A DNA stretch of 10,954 nucleotides from Weeksellaceae bacterium (GCA_028698395.1 JAQVDG010000035.1:1-10954); one strand, 5' to 3'; shown: positions 1-5,074, counted from the first letter of the stretch. A program made the numbers and translations. The notes: generated by a model not told the origin, from the letters alone.

Positions 1-447
1 TTACAGGGAAATGATGTCAATTTCGATGGAGGATATGGGGAGGATAGTGATTTTGGGATATCTTTATCCAAAATTGGAGTAACTGTTTTACACAATCCTT
101 TTTCAGTAAACCTGCATTTAAAACCACCAGTAGGAGGTTATCGAATTTGGGGAACTGAGGCTAAGATTACAGGAAAGAAAAGAAAAACCCAGCCGTGGGA
201 ATTGGATACACCCGTAACACTTATTAAGCCAGTTCCAAGCCCTACAATAATGTATGGGATTGTAAAACATTTTACACCGAAACAGGTAAATGAATACCGT
301 TATAAATATTTCTTTTTGTATTTATTCAAAGGTCCAAAAATCTCATTTTTATATCGGTTGTTAAAAATTCCCTACAAGCAACTTCAGTTTAACAAATCTT
401 TGTTTTATGCTAAAAAACTGATGGCTTTAGGTAAAAGGATATCATAA
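1..447 (+). CDS. GT2-family glycosyltransferase, C-terminal part (5' end outside window)
   Basis: The reading frame is open from the first base and ends at TAA 445-447, giving 148 visible residues. Near its start is GEDSDF (visible residues 13-18), which matches the acidic E-D-x-D motif late in the catalytic domain of many GT2 (GT-A fold) glycosyltransferases. It is followed by a hydrophobic strand and an NLHLKPP segment that could correspond to the usual conserved His after that motif. The last 70 residues are basic and aromatic, as in the membrane-associated tails of such enzymes. By family, it would transfer a sugar from a nucleotide-sugar to a surface glycan. The nucleotide-binding N-terminus and DxD motif lie outside the window. 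The GT2 and GT4 genes at 4057-6603 lie in the same direction, so this is probably part of the same polysaccharide cluster, now separated by an accessory island. The family call is fairly safe; the sugar is unknown. Confidence 0.75.
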   Translation, partial: LQGNDVNFDGGYGEDSDFGISLSKIGVTVLHNPFSVNLHLKPPVGGYRIWGTEAKITGKKRKTQPWELDTPVTLIKPVPSPTIMYGIVKHFTPKQVNEYRYKYFFLYLFKGPKISFLYRLLKIPYKQLQFNKSLFYAKKLMALGKRIS

Positions 448-460
448 AATGAAATTTAAC

Positions 461-520
461 TCCGCTCTGCGAAGTCTCCCGACTTCGAAGTTTGCTCTGC
501 GAAGTCTCCCGACTTCGAAG
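461..520 (-). repeat. Two tandem REP-like hairpins upstream of the RAYT gene, in inverted orientation
   Basis: Two copies at 467-490 and 497-520 (period 30 bp) have arms CTGCGAAGTC and GACTTCGAAG around loop TCCC, each preceded by GCT. Read on the minus strand they are the same element as the clusters downstream of RAYT (loop GGGA followed by AGC), with one arm base changed (G to T). They begin 14 bp after the glycosyltransferase stop and 48 bp before the RAYT start. They could fold in the mRNA and act as a transcription or decay barrier, but no T-tract follows, so a terminator role is only inference. Confidence 0.85.
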
Positions 521-568
521 TTCTCATCATCGATGAAAAAGTATTATATTTAACACAAAATACCGAAC

Positions 569-1165
569 ATGGAAGGATTTAAAATTAGAGATCAAACCTT
601 GTCTTATTTTTTTACGGCTACAATTGTGGACTGGGTAGATGTTTTTACCAGAAAAATATACAAAGATTGTATTATGGAGAGTTTTGATTTTTGTATAAAA
701 AATAAAGGTATGATTGTCTTTGGGTATGTAATAATGAGCAATCACATTCATTTTATTGTTCAATCCAAAGATGGAAAATTGTCTGATTTAATAAGGGATT
801 TCAAAAAATTTACGGCAAAAACTATTTTAGAAAAAATACAATCTGAACCGGAAAGCAGAAGAGAATGGATGTTAGAACGATTTAAATTGGCAACAGTGAG
901 CCATTCTAGAAATAAAAATTATCAATTTTGGCAGTATGGCAATCATCCGGAAGAAATTTATACAAATAAATTTATGTGGACAAAGCTAGATTACATTCAT
1001 CTGAACCCAGTTAGAGCAGGAATAGTTGAAAAAGCATCAAACTATCTATATTCTAGTGCTAGTAATTATGTGCTTGGTAAAGGATTGATAGCAATTGAAT
1101 TGGCAGACAATCCAATTGTTGATGTTTTAAATTTAAAGAATTTCACGAAATATAATGAATATTAA
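569..1165 (+). CDS. REP-associated tyrosine transposase (RAYT; Y1/IS200-like HUH endonuclease)
   Basis: A 198-residue protein of the Y1 transposase fold. Residues 57-64 (SNHIHFIV) carry the HUH metal-binding pair H59 and H61. The segment from 141 (DYIHLNPVRAG) is the signature RAYT helix, and Y142 aligns with the nucleophilic Tyr of E. coli TnpA-REP. The N-terminal F-x-I-x-D-Q and following TATIVDWVDVF match the Bacteroidota branch of the family. By family knowledge, it nicks and rejoins single-stranded REP hairpins using a 5'-phosphotyrosine link. The length is normal and all catalytic residues are present, so it may be functional. ATG 569 starts the conserved N-terminus; a strong Shine-Dalgarno is not visible, as usual in this phylum. 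Hairpin repeats of one family flank it in opposite orientations (467-520 and 1179-1300), supporting that they are its substrates. The last eight codons plus 13 nt recur inside the dispersed repeats. Confidence 0.93.
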   Translation: MEGFKIRDQTLSYFFTATIVDWVDVFTRKIYKDCIMESFDFCIKNKGMIVFGYVIMSNHIHFIVQSKDGKLSDLIRDFKKFTAKTILEKIQSEPESRREWMLERFKLATVSHSRNKNYQFWQYGNHPEEIYTNKFMWTKLDYIHLNPVRAGIVEKASNYLYSSASNYVLGKGLIAIELADNPIVDVLNLKNFTKYNEY

Positions 1166-1170
1166 ATAGT

Positions 1171-1318
1171 GATTCTGGCTGCGAAGTCGTGTTCTGGCTG
1201 CGAAGTCGGGAGACTTCGCAGAGTGATTGCAGAGCGGACTTCACAAAATACAACAACTTTTAAAATATGATTCTGGTTGCGAAGTCGGGAGACTTCGCAG
1301 AGCGATTGCAGAGCGGAG
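1171..1318 (+). repeat. REP-like cluster directly downstream of RAYT
   Basis: There are three hairpin-related units. A truncated left arm lies at 1179-1189. A perfect 24-bp palindrome lies at 1198-1221 (arms CTGCGAAGTC/GACTTCGCAG, loop GGGA). A copy with the first base changed to T lies at 1277-1300. The last two are 79 bp apart. The DNA between them (1240-1263) can be read as the eight-codon tail FTKYNNF-stop, related to the FTKYNEY-stop end of RAYT at 1142-1165. After each full hairpin comes AGYGATTGCAGAGCGGA. The truncated arm fused to a full unit suggests slippage or recombination between copies. Confidence 0.9.
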
Positions 1319-1373
1319 ATTTTTCCACCGAGTAAATTTTTTGTTGAATGTTTGTTATTTGTTTCAGTTCAAA

Positions 1374-1521
1374 TTTAAGCATAAATTTTATGAGGTGTTG
1401 CCATGAGTACTTTCTGTTCAATTTTAAATATCAAGCGATAATTTCAAACTTCCGCCTAATCCTTCTCGGATAATTCGCATCAAGGTCGAAAGTCGAATAT
1501 CACTTGCATTATTTTCAATTC
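1374..1521. repeat. 148-bp perfect direct repeat, copy 1 (pair at 2328-2475)
   Basis: Every base of 1374-1521 matches 2328-2475 (offset 954). It covers the downstream flank and the last 32 or so codons of the antitoxin gene. DNA on the coding side beyond 1521 diverges at many positions, so the block is far more alike than the rest of the duplicated operon. Recent gene conversion or unequal crossing-over is the simplest reading. Confidence 0.95.
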
Positions 1522-1726
1522 GGGAAATATAACTTTTAGTCGTACCAACTTTGTCAGCAAGTTGTTGTTGAGTTAAGTTTCTGTTCTTTCTGGCTTCTTG
1601 TATTAAAACGCCAATTCTAAAAGCTTCAAATTCCTCTTGAAAATTTTCTCTTGTAGCTGTACCTCTTTTTCCGTATTTAGTGTCTAAATGGTCGTCCCAA
1701 TTCGTAATGTTATTTTTTGCTTTCAT
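1424..1726 (-). CDS. higA: HigA-type XRE-family antitoxin, copy 1
   Basis: A 100-residue antitoxin and autorepressor. Residues 39-95 form an XRE/Cro helix-turn-helix: LTQQQLADKVGTTKSYISRI spans 51-70, with the recognition helix at TTKSYISRI. Residues 1-37 are a polar, acidic extension (D-D-H-L-D, E-E-F-E) that precedes the HTH in this HigA subgroup and probably contacts the toxin. By family knowledge, it binds and silences the RelE-like toxin and represses its own operon. The gene lies downstream of its toxin on the same strand, and its start overlaps the toxin's 3' end by 17 bp (1710-1726), implying translational coupling. The toxin-first order is typical of HigBA. The last third is identical in DNA to the paralogue at 2378-2680. 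The symbol is by family; the exact subgroup was not searched. Confidence 0.87.
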   Translation of the reverse strand: MKAKNNITNWDDHLDTKYGKRGTATRENFQEEFEAFRIGVLIQEARKNRNLTQQQLADKVGTTKSYISRIENNASDIRLSTLMRIIREGLGGSLKLSLDI

Positions 1727-2054
1727 AATATTCTTTTTTAAGTCTTTCCGCTCTTTTAATTTCCGATTTCGGTATCTTTTGCGTTTTCTTTTGAAATCCG
1801 CTCAATAGAATTACTAAATTTCCTTTGTCGAAGAAACAGAAGATTCGGAATATTCCGTTATTTGCCGAGATTCGCATTTCCCAAAGTCCGTCTGTGTTTG
1901 TTAGGTGCTTTAAATATTTTTCAGGTACGACTTTTGTCATTTGAACCAACGTTACAGTCCAGTCTATTTTGTCTTGAACTTTGATATCTTGTTTGTTGTA
2001 AAAATCCCAAAAGTGATTTTTATATACCTCGATTTTCCGTTTGAACTCGCTCAA
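1710..2054 (-). CDS. higB: HigB-type RelE/ParE-superfamily toxin (Gp49-like), copy 1
   Basis: A 114-residue small basic toxin. The core LWEMRIS, then GIFRIFCFF, GNLVILLSGF and QKKTQK followed by an E-I-x-x-A-x-x-L-K-K-E-Y helix is the Gp49/HigB pattern of the RelE/ParE superfamily. Members usually cleave mRNA in the ribosomal A site; the activity of this one is inferred. The start is TTG at 2052-2054 (minus strand), giving MSEFKRKI. No ATG lies nearby in frame, and the paralogue uses TTG at the equivalent place. Promoter TAACTTTG lies 24 nt upstream of the start and overlaps an inverted-repeat operator (2083-2100). The antitoxin gene overlaps its 3' end. The protein shares most of its C-terminal half with the paralogue at 2724-3065, while the N-terminal half differs more. 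Confidence 0.88.
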   Translation of the reverse strand: MSEFKRKIEVYKNHFWDFYNKQDIKVQDKIDWTVTLVQMTKVVPEKYLKHLTNTDGLWEMRISANNGIFRIFCFFDKGNLVILLSGFQKKTQKIPKSEIKRAERLKKEYYESKK

Positions 2055-2078
2055 TGTTAATAATCATTTGTTTCAGTG

Positions 2079-2110
2079 CAAAGTTAGCTAATTAGATAAC
2101 ATTTTCTAAA
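2079..2110 (-). promoter_or_regulatory. Promoter and probable operator of HigB/HigA operon 1
   Basis: On the minus strand, TAACTTTG (2079-2086) fits the Bacteroidota -7 consensus TAnnTTTG. Twenty bases upstream is TTTA (2107-2110), a weak version of the -33 TTTG box. An 18-bp inverted repeat, GTTAGCT-AATT-AGATAAC (2083-2100, one mismatched pair), overlaps the -7 box, the right place for autorepression by the antitoxin. The paralogous operon has the same arrangement at 3090-3121. Confidence 0.7.
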
Positions 2111-2128
2111 TTTAATAATGAATTTTTA

Positions 2129-2326
2129 CTGCGAAGACGGATTCGGGTATTAATGGCAACGACTTTTAAAATATGATTCTGGCTGCGAAGTCGGGAGACT
2201 TCGCAGAGCGGAGAGTCGGGAGACTTCGCAGAGCGATTGCAAAGCGGAATTCACGAAATACAACGACTTTTAAAATATGATTCTAGCTGCGAAGTCGGGA
2301 GACTTCGCAGAGCGATTGCAGAGCGG
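2129..2326 (+). repeat. REP-like cluster between the two toxin-antitoxin operons
   Basis: Perfect 24-bp hairpins lie at 2183-2206 and 2287-2310, with a truncated right part at 2214-2231 between them and a possible decayed arm at 2129-2140 (CTGCGAAGACGG). The sequence 2250-2273 reads as FTKYNDF-stop and is followed, 13 nt later, by a hairpin, exactly as after the RAYT stop codon. The cluster lies upstream of operon 1 and directly abuts the 3' flank of operon 2. An equivalent cluster (3147-3310) lies upstream of operon 2, so the repeats were probably carried along in the tandem duplication. Confidence 0.88.
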
Positions 2327-2327
2327 G

Positions 2328-2475
2328 TTTAAGCATAAATTTTATGAGGTGTTGCCATGAGTACTTTCTGTTCAATTTTAAATATCAAGCGATAATTTCA
2401 AACTTCCGCCTAATCCTTCTCGGATAATTCGCATCAAGGTCGAAAGTCGAATATCACTTGCATTATTTTCAATTC
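2328..2475. repeat. 148-bp perfect direct repeat, copy 2 (pair at 1374-1521)
   Basis: This is the second copy of the identical block, covering the 3' end and downstream flank of antitoxin gene 2. It joins abruptly to a REP unit on its left (at 2327/2328), which may mark a recombination point. Two identical blocks 954 bp apart could allow RecA-dependent deletion or further amplification of one toxin-antitoxin operon. Confidence 0.95.
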
Positions 2476-2680
2476 TTGAAATATAATTTTTTGTGGTTCC
2501 AACTTTTTTAGCAAGTTGTTCTTGTGTCAGATGCTGTTTTTTCCTTGCTTCTTGAATTAAAACACCAATTTTAAACGTTTCAAATTCTTCTTGGAATTTT
2601 TCACGTGATTCAGTTCCGATTTTTCCGTACTGCTCGTCCAAATGATCGTCAAACGATGTTATTCTTTTATCTGTTTTCAT
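2378..2680 (-). CDS. higA: HigA-type XRE-family antitoxin, copy 2
   Basis: A 100-residue paralogue of the antitoxin at 1424-1726. I place the start at ATG 2678-2680 (MKTDKRITSFDDHLD), which aligns with the first residue of copy 1. A longer frame from 2719 adds 13 residues with no counterpart in copy 1 and is probably not used. The N-terminal extension diverges from copy 1 (KIGTESREKF against KRGTATRENF). The recognition helix differs only by TTKNYISRI against TTKSYISRI, and the C-terminus is identical. The spacing also differs: the toxin stop ends at 2724 and this gene starts 43 nt later, whereas copy 1 overlaps its toxin. The role is presumably neutralising the adjacent toxin and repressing the operon. 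Cross-talk between the copies at the DNA level is likely; at the protein level it is unknown. Confidence 0.86.
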   Translation of the reverse strand: MKTDKRITSFDDHLDEQYGKIGTESREKFQEEFETFKIGVLIQEARKKQHLTQEQLAKKVGTTKNYISRIENNASDIRLSTLMRIIREGLGGSLKLSLDI

Positions 2681-2723
2681 AATTCTAATACCGCATTGTA
2701 GTGTTGCCGCCACTTTCAAGTTA

Positions 2724-3065
2724 TTATTTGCCGTCTAAATATTCTTTTTTTAGTCGTTCTGCTTTTTTTATTTCATTTTTGGGTGTTTTCTGCGTTTTCT
2801 TTTGAAATCCGCTCAAGAGAATTATTAGATTCCCTTCGTTGAAAAAGCAGAAAATTCTGAAAATTCCATTTCCTGCCGAAATCCGCACTTCCCAAAGTCC
2901 GTCAGTATTCGTAAGATGTTTTAAAAATTTTTCTGGAACAATTCGAGTATTTCTCAAGACTAAAAGCGTCCAATCTATTTTCTTACGAACAGCAAGCGAT
3001 TGCTTTAAATAAAAGTCTTTGAAGTGGTTTTCGTAAAATCCTATTTCTCTTTTAAATTCGCTCAA
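2724..3065 (-). CDS. higB: HigB-type RelE/ParE-superfamily toxin (Gp49-like), copy 2
   Basis: A 113-residue toxin with the same family pattern as copy 1: KHLTNTDGLWEVRIS, GIFRIFCFF, GNLIILLSGF, QKKTQK and a C-terminal A-E-R-L-K-K-E-Y helix. Differences concentrate in residues 7-45 (for example IGFYENHFKDFY against IEVYKNHFWDFY). The start is TTG 3063-3065 (MSEFKREI), as in copy 1. It is preceded by a well-formed promoter (3090-3121) with the -7 box 24 nt upstream, giving a very short leader. Its antitoxin follows on the same strand. The function (probably ribosome-dependent mRNA cleavage) is inferred from the family. The gene appears intact. Confidence 0.88.
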   Translation of the reverse strand: MSEFKREIGFYENHFKDFYLKQSLAVRKKIDWTLLVLRNTRIVPEKFLKHLTNTDGLWEVRISAGNGIFRIFCFFNEGNLIILLSGFQKKTQKTPKNEIKKAERLKKEYLDGK

Positions 3066-3089
3066 TTTTGTTGGTCGTTAAATTTGGTT

Positions 3090-3121
3090 CAAAGTTACCT
3101 AAAAAGGCAACATTTTCCAAA
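3090..3121 (-). promoter_or_regulatory. Promoter and probable operator of HigB/HigA operon 2
   Basis: On the minus strand, TTTG (3118-3121), a 20-bp spacer and TAACTTTG (3090-3097) form a full Bacteroidota-type promoter. The inverted repeat GTTACCT-AAAA-AGGCAAC (3094-3111, one mismatched pair in the 7-bp arms) overlaps the -7 box at the same offset as in operon 1. That its geometry survives while the sequence around it has diverged supports an operator function. Confidence 0.75.
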
Positions 3122-3146
3122 TTTATGTGTGAAATTTTTATTAATG

Positions 3147-3310
3147 GACGAATTTCTGTATTACTGGCAACGACTTTTAAAATATGATTCTGGCTGCGAA
3201 GTCGGGAGACTTCGCAGAGCGATTGCAGCAGAATTCACAAAATACAACGACTTTTAAAATATGATTCTGGCTGCGAAGTCGGGAGACTTCGCAGAGCGAT
3301 TGCAGAGCGG
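3147..3310 (+). repeat. REP-like cluster upstream of HigB/HigA operon 2
   Basis: Two perfect 24-bp hairpins lie at 3194-3217 and 3271-3294, 77 bp apart (a 2-bp loss from the usual 79). Between them, 3234-3257 reads as FTKYNDF-stop, followed after 13 nt by the second hairpin. The left flank (from about 3147) resembles 2135-2182, including GGCAACGACTTTTAAAATAT, showing that this cluster and the one at 2129-2326 occupy equivalent places in the duplicated operons. Confidence 0.9.
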
Positions 3311-3311
3311 A

Positions 3312-3463
3312 TCCCGCTGGGGCATGTTTTTGGAAAAAATCTATTTTTCTACAAGCAGTAAGTCCCGATGGGACTAAAATAGCTCCAGAGGAGCTACATG
3401 TTTGTAGAAACATAAAATAATTTATTAATTAAAGCCCCATCGGGGCGACCTGTTTATCAAAAA
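3312..3463. repeat. Cluster of a second hairpin-repeat family (four units)
   Basis: Four units each pair a small GC-rich palindrome with a tail like ACATGTTTGTAGAAA. These are CCCGCTGGGG plus GCATGTTTTTGG (3312-3338); AGTCCCGATGGGACT with the tail on its left in reverse complement (3345-3375); TAGCTCCAGAGGAGCTA plus CATGTTTGTAGAAA (3380-3410); and GCCCCATCGGGGC plus GACCTGTTTATC (3434-3463). The tail and hairpin shape are conserved while stem bases vary in a paired way. It is unrelated to the CTGCGAAGTC family. No gene is seen between 3311 and 3594. Confidence 0.7.
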
Positions 3464-3594
3464 TTTAATCGGACAACAATATTTAAATTTATAAAATTAC
3501 AGTTTAAAATTTATTTGATGCATTATTTTGTAATTTAGCATTTAGGTAAAAATAACAAGCGTAGAAAAATTAGGGATTTAATTAATAGATTATT

Positions 3595-3789
3595 ATGCAC
3601 ACCTACAAATTACATTTACACAAAGAAGCACAAGGCGGTTTTACGGTTTCTGTGCCATCATTGCCAGGTTGTATATCTTATGGAGAAAATGTAGACGAAG
3701 CCATTGAACTCTATTTGGAGGAATTAAAAGAAAGAGGCGAGGTTATTCCCGATGACAACAATGTTTTAGAATATTCATTAATTGTTTAA
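3595..3789 (+). CDS. hicB: HicB-like antitoxin with an apparent seven-residue internal gap
   Basis: A 64-residue protein. MHTYKLHLHKEAQGGFTVSV followed by PSLPGC is the beta-hairpin core of the HicB RNase-H-like fold, and ELYLEELKERGE is its helix, followed by VIPDDN. By family knowledge, HicB binds and inhibits the HicA mRNA interferase. Family members usually have about seven more residues between the PGC strand and the ELYLEEL helix (two A-I-E turns, here only one), so an in-frame deletion in the helix is likely. ATG 3595 gives the family-typical start. The gene ends 2 bp before the ATG of hicA, implying a coupled operon. It may still fold, but loss of two helical turns could weaken HicA binding. 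The C-terminus (LEYSLIV) lacks a DNA-binding domain. Confidence 0.85.
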   Translation: MHTYKLHLHKEAQGGFTVSVPSLPGCISYGENVDEAIELYLEELKERGEVIPDDNNVLEYSLIV

Positions 3790-3791
3790 TA

Positions 3792-3994
3792 ATGAACTTG
3801 TCACCAAAACACCTTATAAAAATTTTGGAAAAAATGGCTTTTCATTTAAACTGGCTAAAGGATCTCACAAACTTTATTACAATTCCATTGCAAACAAGAC
3901 CGTCATTTTTCCCATGCATGGAAGAAAAGACTTGAAAAAAGAAACTTTTTTCGCGATACTTAAACAATCGGGTATAGATTCTTTAAATATTTAA
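3792..3994 (+). pseudogene. hicA: HicA-like mRNA interferase toxin, frameshifted
   Basis: From ATG 3792 the frame reads MNLSPKHLIKILEK, a normal HicA N-terminus, and then goes out of register. The rest of HicA follows in another frame: NGFSFKLAKGSHKLYYN, with the catalytic GSH histidine, then VIFPMHGRKDLKKET and ILKQSGI, to the stop at 3994. The switch falls in a run of six A at 3829-3834; seven A would restore one continuous HicA of normal length. A frame from TTG 3782 spans the second part, but its first 15 residues do not look like HicA and it overlaps hicB. This is therefore probably a one-base deletion inactivating the toxin, matching the gap in hicB. A sequencing error in the homopolymer or slippage-based expression is the alternative. 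Confidence 0.8.
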
Positions 3995-4056
3995 TCATTT
4001 TAAGGATAGCTTATTCATAATATGCTTCAATTTTTTATTGCTTATTTAATGTTTAT

Positions 4057-5073
4057 ATGAAATTCTCCCTCATTATCTGTACTTACATGCGCCCAAAACC
4101 CCTGCTGAAACTATTGCAGTCGGTAAAGGCACAAACTTTATATCCTAATGAAATCATTATTATTGATGGCTCCGTGAATGATGAAACAAAGGAAATGCTG
4201 GAGCAAAATCCTTTTCAAAATCTAAATTATTTTTTAGTTTCAGAAAAAGACAGGGGATTAACCAGACAACGGAATTATGGTATTTCCAAGGTTTCTGCAG
4301 CTATGGAACTCGTTTGTTTTTTGGACGACGACACGGTATTGGAATCCGATTATTTTGAGCAATTGTTAAAAACCTACCAAGTTTATCCCGAAGCGTTGGG
4401 GGCTGGCGGCTATATCACTAATGAAACACCATGGGAAAAAGTGAATGAGAATGAGGTCGTTAAAATTGATGAATTTAGTTACGATGGTTGGAAACGCAAA
4501 GAAGGAAGTCGTTTTGTGTTACGTAAAAAATTAGGATTGGACAGCGATTGTCCGCCTGGATTTTCATCTTTATTTTCTCACGGAAGAAGCGTAGGATTTT
4601 TACCGCCTTCTGGTAAAATATACGAAGTGGAACAGGTAATGGGCGGAGTTTCTTCTTTTAAAAAAACCGTTTTTGATACGTTTCAATTCTCTACCTATTT
4701 TGAAGGTTACGGCTTGTATGAAGATGCCGATTTTTCTTTGCGTTTGGCCAAAACAGGAAAATTATATGTGAATACCGCTGCAAAGTTAAGCCATTTTCAC
4801 AATCCTTCTGGTCGTCCCAACCAATACCAATACGGCAAAATGGTGGTGTGTAACGGCTATTATGTATGGCGGGTAAAAAACCCAAACCCAACTTTCAATG
4901 CCAAATTAAAATGGCATGCAATTACATTATTGTTGATGGCCATTAGATTTACCAATATCTTCACCACAAACAAACGAAAAGAAGCTTTCACAGAAGCCTT
5001 GGGAAGAAAAATGGGTTGGTTAAGCCTATTTTGGAATGCGCCTGTTATTGTGAGCGATAGCGAACCAATCTGA
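4057..5073 (+). CDS. GT2-family glycosyltransferase
   Basis: A 338-residue GT-A fold glycosyltransferase. Residues 1-10 (MKFSLIICTY) and NEIIIIDGS (31-39) form the nucleotide-binding start. RGLTRQRNYGI (66-76) is typical of the family. FLDDDT (88-93) holds the DxD-type metal and sugar-nucleotide site (D90-D92). GGVSSF (196-201) and YEDADFSLRL (221-230) form the acceptor and catalytic-base region, followed by LSHFHNP (244-250) with two histidines. The hydrophobic stretch around LLLMAIRF (291-298) may be a membrane-associating helix. It probably adds a sugar during surface-polysaccharide or glycan assembly at the inner face of the cytoplasmic membrane; donor and acceptor cannot be told. The GT4 gene follows in the same direction after 372 bp of repeat DNA. 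ATG 4057 matches the family start. Confidence 0.92.
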   Translation: MKFSLIICTYMRPKPLLKLLQSVKAQTLYPNEIIIIDGSVNDETKEMLEQNPFQNLNYFLVSEKDRGLTRQRNYGISKVSAAMELVCFLDDDTVLESDYFEQLLKTYQVYPEALGAGGYITNETPWEKVNENEVVKIDEFSYDGWKRKEGSRFVLRKKLGLDSDCPPGFSSLFSHGRSVGFLPPSGKIYEVEQVMGGVSSFKKTVFDTFQFSTYFEGYGLYEDADFSLRLAKTGKLYVNTAAKLSHFHNPSGRPNQYQYGKMVVCNGYYVWRVKNPNPTFNAKLKWHAITLLLMAIRFTNIFTTNKRKEAFTEALGRKMGWLSLFWNAPVIVSDSEPI

Positions 5074-5074
5074 G

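Noticed and set aside
2681..2719. Thirteen-residue N-terminal extension of antitoxin 2
   Set aside because: The paralogue lacks it and aligns from the Met at 2680.
3024..3257. Plus-strand frame of 77 codons
   Set aside because: It runs antisense over the toxin promoter and then through a REP unit; its only protein-like part is the RAYT-tail remnant FTKYNDF.
461..3294. CRISPR array
   Set aside because: The repeats are palindromic, unevenly spaced, and the DNA between them is itself repeated rather than unique spacers; no cas genes are present.
3177..3413. Minus-strand frame of 78 codons
   Set aside because: It consists of translated hairpin repeats from two families, with no domain.
3782..3994. 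HicA as an intact gene starting at TTG 3782
   Set aside because: The first 15 residues do not resemble HicA, whereas the other frame from ATG 3792 gives the expected N-terminus, so a frameshift explains the locus better.
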